Origin: Eulemur rufifrons
Lineage: Eukaryota; Chordata; Mammalia; Primates; Lemuridae
Assembly: GCF_041146395.1 (NCBI RefSeq)
Contig: NC_091010.1
Coordinates: forward strand, 52,906,001 to 52,970,000
Direction of reading: 5' to 3'
Length of the DNA stretch: 64,000 nt
The translations under genes were made by a program, and so were the position numbers. This document shows, one piece after another, positions 11,561-23,687 of this stretch (position 1 is its first letter; every line of letters starts with the position of its first letter). The notes beneath the pieces were generated by a model, which was not told the origin of the DNA, did not search any database, and was given only the letters and a program-made list of their open reading frames with translations.

Positions 11561-12805
11561 AACAGAGACTAGAAAAATAGTAGAAAAATCAACAAAATTA
11601 AGAGTGGGATTTTTGAAAAGATAAACTGGACAAACTTCTAACTAGACCAAGAAAAAAGACAGAAGACTCAAACAAATAAAATTATAAATGAAGAGGAGAT
11701 GTTTTTGGATATGACACCAAAAACAGACACGAAAAGCAAAAAGAAACAAGTGAGACTATATCAAACTAAAAAGGTTATGCATAGCAAAGGAAATAATCAA
11801 CATAATGCAAAGTCAACCTTAAGGAATGGAAGAAAATATTTGTAAACCACATATCTGATAAGGAGTTAACATCCAAAATATATAAAGAACTCATATAATT
11901 AAATAGCAAAAATTCAGATAGCCTAATCAAAAATAGGTGAACAACTTAAATAGATATTTCTCAAAAGAAGACATACAAATGGCCAACAGGTATATTAAAA
12001 GGTACTCAACATCACTAATCCTCAGGGAAATGCAAATCAAAACCACAATGAGATATCTCCTCACAATTGTGAGAACGGATATTGTCAAAAGAAGAAAGAT
12101 AGCAAATGTTGGTGAAGATGTGGATAAAATGGATTACTCACACACTGCCAGTAGTAATGGTCAGTGGTAAATTGATAAGAGCTGTTATGGAAAAAGGTAT
12201 AGAGATTTCTCAAAAATTGAAAATAGAACTTCCATATGGTATCATTTAGCAATTCCACTACTGGGTATCTATCCAAAGGAAAGGAAATCCATATATTAAA
12301 AAGATGCCTGCACTCATATGTTTATCATAGTACTATTCAAAATAACAAAGATGTAGATTCAACCTAAGTAATCATCAATGAAAGATTGGATAAAGAAAAT
12401 GTTACACATATATACAATGTAATACTATTCAGCCATAAAAAAAAGAAGAAAATAATGTCTTTTGCAGCAACATGGATAGAACTGGAGGCCATTATCTTAG
12501 AGTGAAGTAATTCAGACACAGAAAGGCAAATACCACATGTTCTCACTTACAAGTGGAGACATCTCATGTGCACACATGGAAGCTGAGTGTGGAAGGATAG
12601 ACAATGGAGACTCAGAGGGGTTGTTGGGGTTGGGACATGGGTGATGGGAGGTTGCTTGATGCGTACAATGTGTGTTGCTCCAATGATGGATGCACTGAAG
12701 GCTCTGACTTCACCACAATGCAATATATCAATGTAGTAAAACTGTACTTGTATCCCATAAATATATACAAATAAAAATAAATTTAAAAATAAAAATAAAA
12801 AAAAG
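11561..12805 (+). mobile_element. LINE-1, internally deleted, sense, with 3' end
   Basis: Sense L1 ORF2 starts with 'aaaagataaactggacaaacttctaactagaccaagaaaaaagacagaagactca'. It then jumps near 11695-11705 from the reverse-transcriptase region to the C-terminal region ('gatatgacaccaaaaacagacacgaaaagc ... gactatatcaaactaaaaagg'). It runs through 'cttaacatccaaaatatataaagaactc', 'cactactgggtatctatcc' and 'ttctcacttacaagtgg' to an A-rich tail at 12761-12805. The jump shows a large internal deletion. Many frame breaks are present. Confidence 0.9.
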
Positions 12806-13475
12806 AACTCCCATATGACTCAGCAATCCTACTGAGGATTTATCCATAGGTGTTGATGTCTAAAGGAATTTATCCAAAGAAATTAAAGAGATATGCACAC
12901 TCCTATGTTCATTGCATTATGTACAGCAACCAAGATATGGGGACACTTAAATCCCCATTGGTGAATGAATTGATACAGAAATTGTGAGATGTGCATATAA
13001 CAAAATATTACCCCAACTTGCAAAGGAAATTTTGCCATTTGCAATAACATGGATGGACCTGGAGAACATTATGCAAAGTGAAATAAGCCAGACAGAGAAG
13101 GAAAAATACTGTACAACCTCGCTTATATATAGAATATAAAATAGCCAAACTCAAAGAAGCAGAGAGTAGAATGACTGGGGTTAGGGAGAGAGGGATATGT
13201 GAGATGTTTGTTAAGGGGTACAAAGTTTCAGCTATGAAGGTGAATATGTTCTGTTGGTCTAATGTATAGCATGTTAACTATAGGTAACTACTGCACTACA
13301 TACTTGAGACTTGACTCTAAGTGTTTTCCTCACAAACACAGGAAAAAAGGTAACTGTGAGATGATGGAAATGTTAATTATAATAGCTTGTTTGTGAGGAT
13401 TATTTCACATTTATGTATATCAAATCATTAGATTGTTTATCTTCAATATATACAATATGAATATTAAGATCCAAA
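12806..13475 (+). mobile_element. second LINE-1 3' fragment (L1M), sense
   Basis: After the A-rich tail of the previous L1, the sequence re-enters ORF2 C-terminal text ('actcccatatgactcagcaatcctactg'). It continues through 'gcaataacatggatggacctggagaacattatgcaaagtgaaataagccagacagag' and the 3'UTR-like 'gaatgactggggttagggagag ... taggtaactactgcactac'. Because it repeats a part of ORF2 already passed, it must be a separate, older element. Confidence 0.85.
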
Positions 13476-13540
13476 TCCTGTTTATATAACAAGCTATGCC
13501 CCTGTGATATTGTGATTTATAATAAGATATATACATGGGC

Positions 13541-13577
13541 CTGTGTGTCTCTCTCTCTGTGTGTGTGTGTGTGTGTA
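13541..13577. repeat. (TC)n(TG)n microsatellite
   Basis: A short run of CT dinucleotides passes into about 9 TG units. It sits at the left edge of the LTR-like element that follows. Confidence 0.9.
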
Positions 13578-14330
13578 TGGTTTTTGTCCCCATTTTCTGA
13601 AACCCTTGGAATCTCCAGAGTGATGTGTTGTCATCTGTTTGCTAATGAGATGACGAATAGATGGTCATAGATGGGGCTCCTGGATGACCTTGGGATGAGG
13701 CTGGTTGCCAGGGGAGCCAACCATGTGATTAGAGGGTTGGAACTTCCAGTCACATACCCTGACCTCAGCAGAAAGGAGAGGGACTAAAGGTTGAGCACCT
13801 CACCAATGACAAAGGATTTAATCAATCATGCTTACATAATGAAGCCTTCATAAAACTCCAAAAGACAGGGTTCAGAAAACTCCTGGATAGCTGAACACAT
13901 GGAAGTGCCTGGAGGGTGGCATGCCCAGAGAGGGTACCAAGCCCCTTTTCCCATACCTTGCACTATGCATCTCTTCCATCTCGCTGTTAGTTGTATCCTT
14001 TGTAATATCCTTTATAATAAATTAGTGAGTATACATAAGGTGTTTACCTGAGTTCTGTGAGCCACTCTAGTAAATTAATCAAACCTAATGAGGGGCAACG
14101 GGAATTTTGATTTGTAACTGTTCAGTTAGAAGTATAGGTCACAGCCTGGGACTTGTGACTGGCATCTAAAGTGGGGTCAGTCTGATGAGACTGAGACCTC
14201 AACCTGTGGGATCTTCCAGGCCCCTCACTTATGAGCTAAGCAAACTTGAACATGACTGTCACTCAGTCTGAGTCTCTACTATCACATGTTGACAATTAGT
14301 AGGGAACCTGTCAAAAACTGAGCTTTACAT
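13578..14330 (+). mobile_element. LTR-type element, probably ERV-derived LTR
   Basis: Distinctive blocks: 'gaagccttcataaaactccaaaagacagggttcag', 'gaacacatggaagtgcctggagggtggc', 'gcactatgcatctcttccatctcgctgttagttgtatcctt', 'tataataaattagtgag', 'ttctgtgagccactctagtaaattaatc', 'gacttgtgactggcatctaaagtggggtcagtct'. I recognise these as a widespread mammalian LTR. AATAAA at about 14017 gives the plus orientation. I cannot name the family with certainty (an ERVL or ERV1 LTR). No internal viral region is seen, so it behaves as a solo LTR. Confidence 0.65.
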
Positions 14331-16105
14331 CTCTGATGGGTGGACATACACTCCTTCCTTTATTAATTCATCCAAACATCTTTGTTTCTATAGTAATCTG
14401 AACACTTAATCTGTGCAGTTTATGATAGCATGTTATCTATTGATTTCACATCTAGTGGCAGACAATTATTCTAGACAAACAAAATTTTTGGAAAATGTTT
14501 ATTTCACTAACTTAAGATATCCTTAAGTGGTATCCAAAAATATGATCATCACAGGGTACTCCAACACAATCCATTTGTTACAGAATATTTGTCCATGGGG
14601 TCTAAGCTCTTTTAAAACTTAGTTCTCTCTTTATCACTTATTTCAGATTTTTTAAAAAATGATTTTCTTTCCCAAAGAACCTCAGGCTTCTGGTTAAGTC
14701 CCCCAAATAAATATTTTAAGCATCTTTCTCTCCTTTATTTCTCTCTATCTTTCCTTAAATAAATTAATTAAAATATAAAAGTCGATGGAAGACTTGCCCA
14801 CTCAACCATATAAAATGCCTAATCATGAAAAGGAACTTTCTGCTTACTAAATTGCAAACTAAATATTAATGCAAAAATATTCATTTTAAGAGTACTGTAG
14901 GGGGTTTTAAAAATTCCCTTGCGTTGGATAATTTTCAGGCTAACTGAAGTCCATATACTTCAGTTATATGAAGTTCATGTAACTGAAGTTCAATAATAGA
15001 ATATTATGTCAACTCTAAAACTTGATCTGTGGAGCTATATTTTACTTTGAGTCACAGCCCTGTCTCTACTTCTTTCCATGGGAGAGACATTCAATAATGT
15101 AATATGATAGATAACCTCCACATATTTAAATGTAAGGGTTCAGTGTGATGAAACTTAGCTTTAAAAATTCAGAAATATTGCAATTAGTTACACTTTACCA
15201 ATTAGGACAAGAAATAGGGACAGAGCCCTTAATTTATGCACAGCCAGAAGGATATAGAGCATATAAGTAAAAGTTGGCTAATATTTGTTTTTGCTTTCTG
15301 AAAGTGAAACAAAGCTGTATCTATGAAACAAAGGAGATATCACTTACACAAATCTCTCTCACCTTTAAGGCTGGCTGGAAGAGCCAACCATCAGTTACTT
15401 GCCTGTCTACAGTCATCTAGATTTTTATTTTACACTTTTTTTTTTAACCCCACCAGAATAAAGATAGCATATAGATTTTTATTTCACTTGTAATGCCCTT
15501 GAACTCATTCCATAAACAACACAGTACTGAACCAAGTAACCTAAACAAATTAAATGCCTATTCTTTGACATGCAAAATATATCAAGTTCTTGGGTTTTAT
15601 TATTATTTAAAATGTCAGCAATATTTTGCCTGCTGGGAGCACACATTTTATTCCTATTTTTCAATCTTATTCAAAACACCTTATTGTATATTTTATGAAT
15701 CATAATGGCCGGGGCTCTTAGCTCATGTTTTTCAAAATTATAAAAAAAATATGGAGTTCATGGTGGCATTCTAAGTGGTTTTTGCACATGTAGTATTGTC
15801 AAGCATTTCTAGAAAACAATGTGGTGAGAGAAACATTCTTGTAATAATTATTTTCTTGTATGTGTGACATTCAAGAGCAGAAATAAGAAAAATCCATTGA
15901 GGAAGCAAGCTGAATTCCCTAACAATATACCAATTATCCATTAAATCTGGAAGCATAGATAATAATATGATTATTATCAGTCTTAACATTGGAAATACAT
16001 TTGATAATGTGATGTATATATGCCTATATTTCCATCTTTAGGGATACCTGTATACTCAGTTTATGGGCTCTTCTTTCATTTTGTATTGCATAGTCAGTAA
16101 TCTAT
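14331..16105. other. no gene or recognised repeat
   Basis: AT-rich sequence with two overlapping antiparallel open frames of 60-70 codons near 15.5-15.7 kb, neither with a recognisable domain. No repeat blocks were identified. Confidence 0.45.
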
Positions 16106-16106
16106 T

Positions 16107-16165
16107 TCTCACTCTCTCTCTCTCTCACTCACGCTCTCTCTCTCCCTTTCCCTCTTTTTTCTCCC
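16107..16165. repeat. (TC)n pyrimidine-rich microsatellite
   Basis: A CT-dinucleotide run with imperfections passes into a C/T-only stretch. Confidence 0.9.
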
Positions 16166-16835
16166 ATAAACTGTATTTTGAGAAATTCTTCAGTTAACAT
16201 CATGCAGATATACAGAGTATCAGAAAGTTTGTCCAAACTAAGTAGACTACAAAAATCATCATGGTGAAGTGACCATAGCCTAGCCCACCAAGAAAATCTC
16301 TGTAATCCCTGACCCTCTCAGTTACCGAACAGCATGCATCAAAGGCTTAATAGCATCTACTTTTCTGCACACAGATTTCAGTTCCCAGTGGATGCTCAGC
16401 CCCTTACAGAAGTAGATAACTGATGTGGAGTGATTCACGACCATTGGGATTACTATGATTTCAGGCAATTCAAATGGCTTCGGCTCTGAGAAGGGTATTA
16501 TGCTGCCTCTCTCTGCTTCCTTTCCAGCCCATTTTTAATTCATTTGCTCTGATTATTTATTTCAAAGTAATGCAAAACCTATAAAAAACAACAATGATCT
16601 TTTTTCCAACTTAGAACTCTGTAAGATTGCTTCCTAGAAGACAGGAAGGTGAACAGGACGGGGTGCAAGCCCTGTTTAAAGAAAAATATGGATGGGGAAA
16701 GGGTAAAATATCAGTGTGACTTATCATATGCTAAAATTAAAATAATGCTTCTGAGAAAGTAATGCTAGAAAATGAACTGGAAAGATATTGGGGCATAGTC
16801 TTGTATATACCCCAGCCAAATATTAAAATTATATG
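16166..16835. other. no gene or recognised repeat
   Basis: Mixed-complexity sequence without open frames above 60 codons. I see no repeat signature. Confidence 0.45.
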
Positions 16836-16922
16836 TATATCTACATTTATATATATATATATATATTGCTGAATCTATATCTATTACTATATCTACATCT
16901 ATATCTGTATCTATTAATATAA
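16836..16922. repeat. (TA)n / (TATATC)n microsatellite
   Basis: A TA-dinucleotide core at about 16848-16866 is followed by variant hexamers of the 'tatatc/tacatc' type to 16922. Confidence 0.85.
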
Positions 16923-17214
16923 CCTCTAAGTTTTTACTGTTGCAGTGTTAATCCCTTACTTTCCAGGCTGGACTTAGAAAGCACTCAGACTTCTTTTAAT
17001 TGAGAAATCAAATATTTTCTTTCTGTATGATTCTTTAATATCCAAGTGCTTGTTTTTTGTTTTTAACAATGAAATAATCATAATAAAGAGAATCATTTTA
17101 GATCACAATTTTATTTTGCAAGCCTCACGCCTAGACTATAGGTAGAAACTATTTATATACACAAAGCCCAAAACAAGGTGGAGGAAGGGGGAGGGAGGAA
17201 AAGAACAAATGAAT

Positions 17215-17582
17215 AAATAGGAGCAAAAGAAATGATAGGCTTAAAATCCAATTTTATCAATAGTCACATTAAATTAAATGCTTTAAATAACCCAATTAAA
17301 AGATTTTCAGTTTGGCTCAAAAACAAGACACAGGTGTTCTCTGTCTATATAAAACCCACTTGAAATATAAAGAAAGAAACAGATTAAAAGTAAAAGGATG
17401 GAATATGACCTATCACTCTAAAACTAATTAAATGAAAGCAAAAATGGCTCTATAAAGATTACGAAGCTAGAAATCAGAACAAACAATATTACCAGAGATA
17501 AAAAGAGCCATTTTATAGTGACAATAAAAACGACAATTCATGAAACAGATAACACAAACCTAAATGTTTATGCTGCTCTGTG
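17215..17582 (+). mobile_element. LINE-1 ORF2 fragment, sense
   Basis: 'caatagtcacattaaattaaatgctttaaataacccaattaaaagattttcagtttgg', 'aacaagacacaggtgttctctgtctatataaaacccacttgaaatataaag' and 'attaaaagtaaaaggatgg' match L1 ORF2 between endonuclease and reverse transcriptase, in sense order. It is decayed. Confidence 0.85.
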
Positions 17583-17619
17583 CAGGTCTCTCCTCTCCTG
17601 TATTTTGCCCCACAAATTG

Positions 17620-17930
17620 TAGCTACCTGAGCTTCTCCTGACTCCCAGCTCTGTCTCCTGAACTCCAGGAGACCCCTGGGCCACTACTGTGCCATGACTT
17701 GACGAGCTCTCCAGGCAGGAAGCTGCTTGTCAAAGAGTTTACCTGTTTTGTTTTCTTATTTTCAAGGATCACTGTCTTCTGTTGCCTGATGTCTAATGTC
17801 TTGAAAATTATTGTTTCATGTATTTTATTTTCCATTATTTTTAGTTATTTTGTGCAAGAAGGCAAATCTGGCTCTAGTTTCTCCTTCTTGGCCAGAAGTG
17901 GAAGTCTCCTCATTTATTTTTAAATTTATT
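17620..17930 (-). mobile_element. possible L1M non-coding (5' leader) segment, antisense
   Basis: A pyrimidine-rich stretch with 'gagcttctcctgactcccagctctgtctcctg', ending in 'ttctccttcttggccagaagtggaagtctcctc'. The end resembles the complement of an old L1 5' leader ('gacttccgcttccagc.aagatgg'). It lies in the opposite orientation to the adjacent L1 ORF2 piece. Confidence 0.4.
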
Positions 17931-17939
17931 ACACTTATT

Positions 17940-18142
17940 CACTTGCTCAACAAATCCATACTGAATGTTAGCCATATAGTATAATATGGAGTAAAAATTT
18001 GAAAGACAAAGAAAAAAAAATCATTGATTTATAAGGTAAGGCAGATAGGAGGTGATATTTGAGCCTTGTTTCACAGTCTAGGGAAAGAGGTGTGAGTGAA
18101 GCACTCTAAGAATAGGAAACAGTGTGTGCAAAGGTCATTTGA
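17940..18142 (+). repeat. ancient dispersed repeat, left part (split by SINE)
   Basis: 'ataaggtaaggcagataggaggtgatatttgagcc' and 'gaataggaaacagtgtgtgcaaaggtcatttg' follow a common old mammalian repeat ('gaggtgacatttgagc ... ggaacagcaagtgcaaaggccctgag'). I cannot name the family. The repeat resumes at 18361, past the SINE inserted at 18153-18350. Confidence 0.5.
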
Positions 18143-18152
18143 AAGCATGACA

Positions 18153-18350
18153 CTTTATTTTAGTTTTTAAAATTAAGTTTCTCTCTTTTTTTTTTTTCAC
18201 TTAAAGATTGGGCCTTGCTATGTTGCTCACATAGAGTGTAGTGGCTACTCACAGATGCAATCATAGTGCACTGCAGCCTCGAATTCTCAGCCTCAAGCAA
18301 TCCTCCTGAGTAGCCAGGACTCTGTGTGGAAACTACTGTGCCAGTCTTGG
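18153..18350 (-). mobile_element. FLAM-like 7SL monomer, antisense, with target-site duplication
   Basis: A T-rich tail (18153-18198) precedes a single Alu-type left arm: 'gggccttgctatgttgctcac', 'gcaatcatagtgcactgcagcctcgaattctcagcctcaagcaatcctcctgagtagcc', ending near 'ctactgtgcc'. The 10-base direct repeat AAGCATGACA lies at 18143-18152 and 18351-18360, exactly at both edges. The right arm and dimer linker are absent, so this is a monomer rather than a dimeric Alu. Confidence 0.85.
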
Positions 18351-18360
18351 AAGCATGACA

Positions 18361-18975
18361 ACTTAAGTGCATGTGAAACCAAAGTATGTACTAAAGAAAG
18401 ACTGACATATAATGACAGAAAGCTGATAGACCATGAATGGCCTGGTAAGGTATTCCAACTAAGGAGTTTGAGCTTTTATACTCTGAGATTTAGGAAGCCA
18501 TCCATGAAATTTTAAACAAGGAAGAAACTATTTATTTGCATTTTAGTAAAACCATACTGGTGACAGCAGGAATATGGGTGATAAGGAATAAGACTAGAGT
18601 CAACAGCTTTGTGGTTCTTGCAATAATTCAGTCGGAAAAAATACATTGGGAACTTCTGTGGTTGACAAAGAGTTGATAACTTGAGAAATAATATTGAATG
18701 CAAAGTCAAAATATACTGGTGACAATTAGATGTGAAGAGTTGAGAAAGGAAAAAAATGGAAAGAAAGTCTATGTTTAGATAGCAAAAATATAGTGACCAC
18801 ATCTACTGGGATGATGAATACTGAAGGAGATTGTATGAAGGGGAAGAGGAGACATTCCAGGCAGGACATGATGAATCAAGGAGCTCATGGGTTTTCTGCT
18901 GAAGGTGAGCAGGTGGTTGTTAGAAATATCAAGTAGCAACGCTCTTTTAAGACCCAAGCCAGTTGTTCTCTCCTA
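18361..18975 (+). repeat. ancient dispersed repeat, right part
   Basis: Continues the repeat of 17940-18142: 'gaccatgaatggcctggtaaggtattcc', 'ggagtttgagcttttatactctgag', 'gaagccatccatgaaattttaaacaagg', 'ttcttgcaataattcagtc', 'acattccaggcagg'. These align with the common pattern 'ggccttgtaggccatggtaaggagtttggattttatt ... ggaagccattggagggttttgagcagg'. Class unassigned. Confidence 0.5.
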
Positions 18976-19140
18976 AATAGCAATGTATACACCTCACAGC
19001 AGAGACAAAGCATAAGGTGGGCCTGGAGACATGAAATAGGGAAGGATTACAGGAGAGTGGATTAGAAGGAAAAGAACAGGGACGTAGTGGAGTGAGGAGA
19101 GGGGAGAGGTGACAGGCAAATGAAAAAAAAAATTATTTTT
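18976..19140. other. no feature recognised; A-rich end
   Basis: Unique-looking sequence ending in an A-run at about 19123-19132, next to the unassigned block that starts at 19133. Confidence 0.4.
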
Positions 19141-19145
19141 TCACA

Positions 19146-19868
19146 AGGCTTTTACTGAACTATTGGCTTCCGAAGGCTGGCTGTGACACCAGTTCAATAA
19201 GTGTCCTGTTCTCAGGAGGAGCTCTCCTCTAATTGGAATTTCACTTCCTATAGAACCTTGGACTGAAGATTAATGGGGTTTTATAGAAGAATGCAATGGG
19301 TTTGGGGTAACTGTTTTAATGACACAAGGCACAGGCATCTCCAAAGTCAGCTGTGTCATTGTTTATAATGGCCCCTTACGTCCACCAGTAAGGAGCACAA
19401 AATATGGACAGGAACCTCTCCTCCTTCACAAAGTTTTTCACCAATCTCATACAGTTCAGTGGTTAGCATTAGAGCTTCAGTAAAACATCGTATTAGCTGC
19501 TTGATATATGTCACTGTCCATGCCATCTTTCTGCCTTGAATCTTTTGTGGACTAAGCTATTTGGAGCAAGACCAGCAAACAATGCCAGAACACAAGAGCT
19601 CTTGAGAGGAATCAAGCAAGTCCTCCTGGAATACCAGCAACTCATGAAGTCAAGGAGAATAATCAAAGAAAGTTGTAATCATTATAAATAGTGACAAGAG
19701 TGAACGGAAGTGGCAGATTTCTTGCCTCACAGCCACAGTCAGGACATCAGTCATCTTGTAGCTGTCCCTAAAAGCTTGGCTAGCAGCAGTGGCACCTGTA
19801 CTCAACCACTGAAATGATATATGGTTTAATTTCAACCTTAAAATACGGTCTTTCTCCAGAGTAAACAA
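19146..19868 (-). pseudogene. unidentified coding-like minus-strand segment, possible decayed retrocopy
   Basis: Read on the minus strand, this block looks unlike its AT-rich surroundings. A frame of 72 codons opens at 19868. Lower down, another frame runs from near 19360 to a stop at about 19155 with a single internal stop, ending '...SEANSSVKAL'. An AGTAAA motif sits about 12 bases before a short A-run, which is the layout of a decayed mRNA 3' end. I do not recognise the protein, the frames do not join without shifts, and there is no long poly(A). A retrocopy of an unknown transcript is only one option. Another is an unlisted transposon or plain chance. Confidence 0.25.
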
Positions 19869-20017
19869 GTCACAATAATTATATTCCCCCTCTTTAGCCT
19901 TCTTAGTTGGTTGGTAGTCTGAAAGTAGGATGGAGGGGTGAATGGATATTACTTATGAACCGTGCAATATCCAAAGGACATAAAGGATTGAAAAAACACA
20001 AACCTCTGATTTGTTTC

Positions 20018-20130
20018 TTCCTTCCTTCTTCCTCTTTTCCTTTCCCCCTCTCTTTTTCCCTTCTTTCTCCCACCCCTCTCACTTTCTCTCTTTTGTTCCT
20101 TCTTTCTCTCTCTCCTTCATTTCTTCTTTC
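20018..20130. repeat. pyrimidine-rich (CTTT/CCTT)n tract
   Basis: About 110 bases of nearly pure C/T, which also explains the Arg/Glu-rich open frame on the minus strand at 19903-20199. Confidence 0.85.
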
Positions 20131-22805
20131 ATTAAATAAAAATTCCATCCCGGAAGGCCTGAAATAAAGTTCTGCATGCTTGTAAATGGTGGAGTACAAT
20201 TTCTGCTCTGAATTTCCTTGTAGTGTGTTTAATGAGAAAATTGATGAGCTTCACAATTCCTAGTAGTACAATGTACTATGCTTACAAGTCTCACTGCATC
20301 TAGAAGCAAAGCACTGCAGTGTGGGCAAAAAGAGGTGGAATGCTTTGCCAGCATCCTGATGTCTGCATGACAGAGTAGAAGGAGAACAGGAAACATGTGG
20401 GAAAAGGTAGCAATAAGCAGGCCTATTTAATATGAAATTAAAAGGTAAGGGGCAGTTGATTCTGAGCAAGAGCTTTGAACCAACCAGGAATATATACATC
20501 ACAGTCAGCTAAACCGCAGGCTCACAAATAGCACTTCTGACACAAATGAAAGATGGTCACATGAGAATAGTGTAGAAAGAACAGGTGAACACCCACCAGC
20601 CTTCATAGCAATACAAAGAGTGGTGATATATGCATCATAAATACACATCATGGACAAAGACCAATAACTACCTCACATCTGGAGCAGAGAAAAAATGACC
20701 AAATCCATTCTGCATATTTCTATCTACCGAGGGCAATAATTTGTTAATAGAGTGATGATCTACCTAATTAAGACATTAATGTCCATTAAAATGTATTTTG
20801 GTTTTTACACCTTTGCTTTAACTTTATATATTTTATCATTTCATATCAGGATTTTCCTTAAGTTCTGTTTCTATAATTAACAATGGTGAGCATATGAAAA
20901 ATAAATTACTCTTCACAGTACTAATATAAGTAGACCCCTACTTCATTAGTCTACCTAATGTTCCTTTTACTTAATTTATGCATTTGCTGAATGTTCTTCT
21001 TGCCTGTAATTACTGGAAAGAGTTTCATCTTTAGTGACAATATTTTGTGACTTTAGAATATGGATGAACTGGATCATCTGTCACTGAATAAAAGTTGTTG
21101 AAAATCACTAGAATTGTCCTGTTCTAGAGGGCAAAAGCAAGGCATATCTAATGGCAAATAGCTTCATCTCTTCCATGTCTTTGTTAAGTAAATGCTCAAC
21201 TAGCATTTTTAGCCCCGCAGGCAATTTGTGTTCTTAAGCACAATTTGTTACGGTTTTCATATATCGTCATAATAAAGATTTCAATAGTATTGTTGGTTGG
21301 GTTTCTTGGAAATTTAATCAGCGTGCTTATTTCCTATACAGACATTATTTTCTCAGTTTTCTTTTAAGAAATGCAATTTAAGGGGAAAGAGGAAAGAAAA
21401 TCACTAGCTGAGTGTTCACAGTAGTAAAAATCTAGAGAGTCTTTGTAATCTTGATAAGCAAAGGGCCTCATTCCTGAGGACTCTGCAGACTGGCCCTTCC
21501 CAAAGCTTTCCCCCGCCATTTTTGGCATGTCAGCTGTGAGTAAAGTGTCTTGTTTGTCTTCATTTCATCAGGAAAATATTGTCTACATGGTGATTAAATT
21601 CTCATCTTGCACATGCACAAGAAGCCAATGCCATCAGACAGTGAGGCTGCCCTGAGGTTAACTTCTGTCAGCCTTCACCCTCTTCCTCACTGAGTCACCA
21701 GCAAAAGTATAATATCTAAATATTCCTGAGAGACAGATTTCCCAGAAAGACCTAATTGATCTCTTTCCTACCTACATAAAGTTTCAATGTACTATACAAA
21801 GCATATGTGTTTATATTTATATTTCTGCTATTTTCATTTTATAAGTGTCATAGAAAGCAAAAGAAAAAAATAAATAATCTGAAGATTATAATTTGCATTT
21901 GTTCATGCCCATTTCTTCTTCCCCCTTTATCCTAGCAGCGTAACATTGATCAAACTAGAGCTCTAAGTTGTAAGTCAGCATCCCTATTTCCATCCTCTTC
22001 ATGAATATTTGAATATTTACACTTCTGTTCACTGTGGTAGGATGGATAGCATTATCCCTAGATAGACAGCAACTGAGGCTATTGACATGTTTATTCTCCC
22101 TTCTAATTTTCTGCTATATCTAAAGTTCATTTCACTGTTCATATTCTTATAGTGTGCTCGTTTTTCAAATATCCATCTTCTAAGATCATATTTTTTAGTA
22201 ACGGCATTGACTCAGAGAACTTATCCAACTAGTGAACAGTGTGGTGTTTCAAATACAGCCTGCTCAAGTTAGTTCCCTTCACTTTTGCTTCCTGTCATGT
22301 AGGACCTGTCTGAGTTCACCATGACCTGAGAAAGAACTCAAACAAGGCAGAGTAGAATTTGGAGTTATAAAGAAAGGAGAGAGAGAAATGGAGAGACAAT
22401 AAGAGAGAGAGTCAGCTGGTAAAATAAAATATCTCTAGGCCACTCTTAAGACTCTCCTTTTGCCAAGCTGCTGTTTCAATTTTACCACAACTCTCCAGTT
22501 AAGAAAGCAAAATGAGTATCTACAAATGAATCCAAGAACGCACCACACATGGTTTACCTAAAATATAACTCTGTGAACACTGGAACAAAAGGCAATGAAA
22601 TGCATCGGTAGAAAGACTAAAGATAAATAAAAACAGTAACAACAACAAGATATTTTCTAGACAACTTATGCTAAACTACGAGCCTTGGAGGACATGAGGA
22701 ATCACCGAAAAGGAATGATCTCAGGGGCTGTAAGACAGGAGGAAATGCCTAGAGAGAGGGCTCTCATGGCTACTAGGGCTGCCAGCAATAGACAAAACCT
22801 ATTTT
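20131..22805. other. no gene or recognised repeat
   Basis: One of the longest stretches without a recognisable repeat in this window. It contains only short chance frames (20260-20502 minus). An AG-rich patch occurs at about 22370-22410. Such a stretch might hold conserved non-coding sequence, but nothing visible proves it. Confidence 0.45.
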
Positions 22806-22823
22806 AATAGTGAGCTATTAGTA

Positions 22824-23163
<340 letters not shown>

Positions 23164-23330
23164 AATAGTGAGCTATTAGTAGTGTTTATATTTGCATGAG
23201 AGTCATCTTTCACCTTTTCTGTTATTCTTTACCAACTACAAGATGAGAAAGAGGAAATTAAGAAGACAGAGAAAGATGAGAAAGACAATAGGCAAAGGAG
23301 AAGAGAAGAAGGAAGCTAGGCACAGACATA

Positions 23331-23687
23331 GGGAAGTCCCTCCCCCCTTATTCGCAGGGGGATACATTTCAAAACCCCCAGCGAAACTGCGGATAGTCGT
23401 GAATTCAATATATACTATGTTTTTTTTTTTTTTTTAATCTGATAACCGAGATGGCTCCTAAATAACTAACGGACAGGTAAGGTATACAATGTGGATACAC
23501 ACTGAACAAAGCGATGATTTACATCTTGGGTAGAGCATGTCATTGTGCGATTTCATCACGCTATTCAGGATAGTGTGCAATTTAAAACCTATGAGTTGGT
23601 TATTTCTAGAATTTTCCATTTAATATTTTTGGATCATGGGTAACCGAAACATCTAACAGTGAAACCCCAGGTGAGAGGGAACTGTTG
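23331..23687. mobile_element. MER2-like (Tigger family) non-autonomous DNA transposon
   Basis: 'cttattcgcagggggatacatttcaaaacccccagcgaaactgcggatagtcgtgaattcaatatatactatg' leads into 'ctgataaccgagatggctcctaaataactaacggacaggtaagg', 'caaagcgatgatttacatcttggg' and 'atttctagaattttccatttaatatttttgga'. It ends 'gaggga-actgttg'. This matches MER2-type elements of the Tc1/mariner Tigger group, with 'tccctc' near both ends as degenerate inverted termini. TA dinucleotides flank at 23329-23330 and 23688-23689. No transposase is encoded. Confidence 0.85.

Noticed and set aside
19903..20199. 98-codon Arg/Glu-rich minus frame
   Set aside because: It is a translation of a pyrimidine-rich simple tract.
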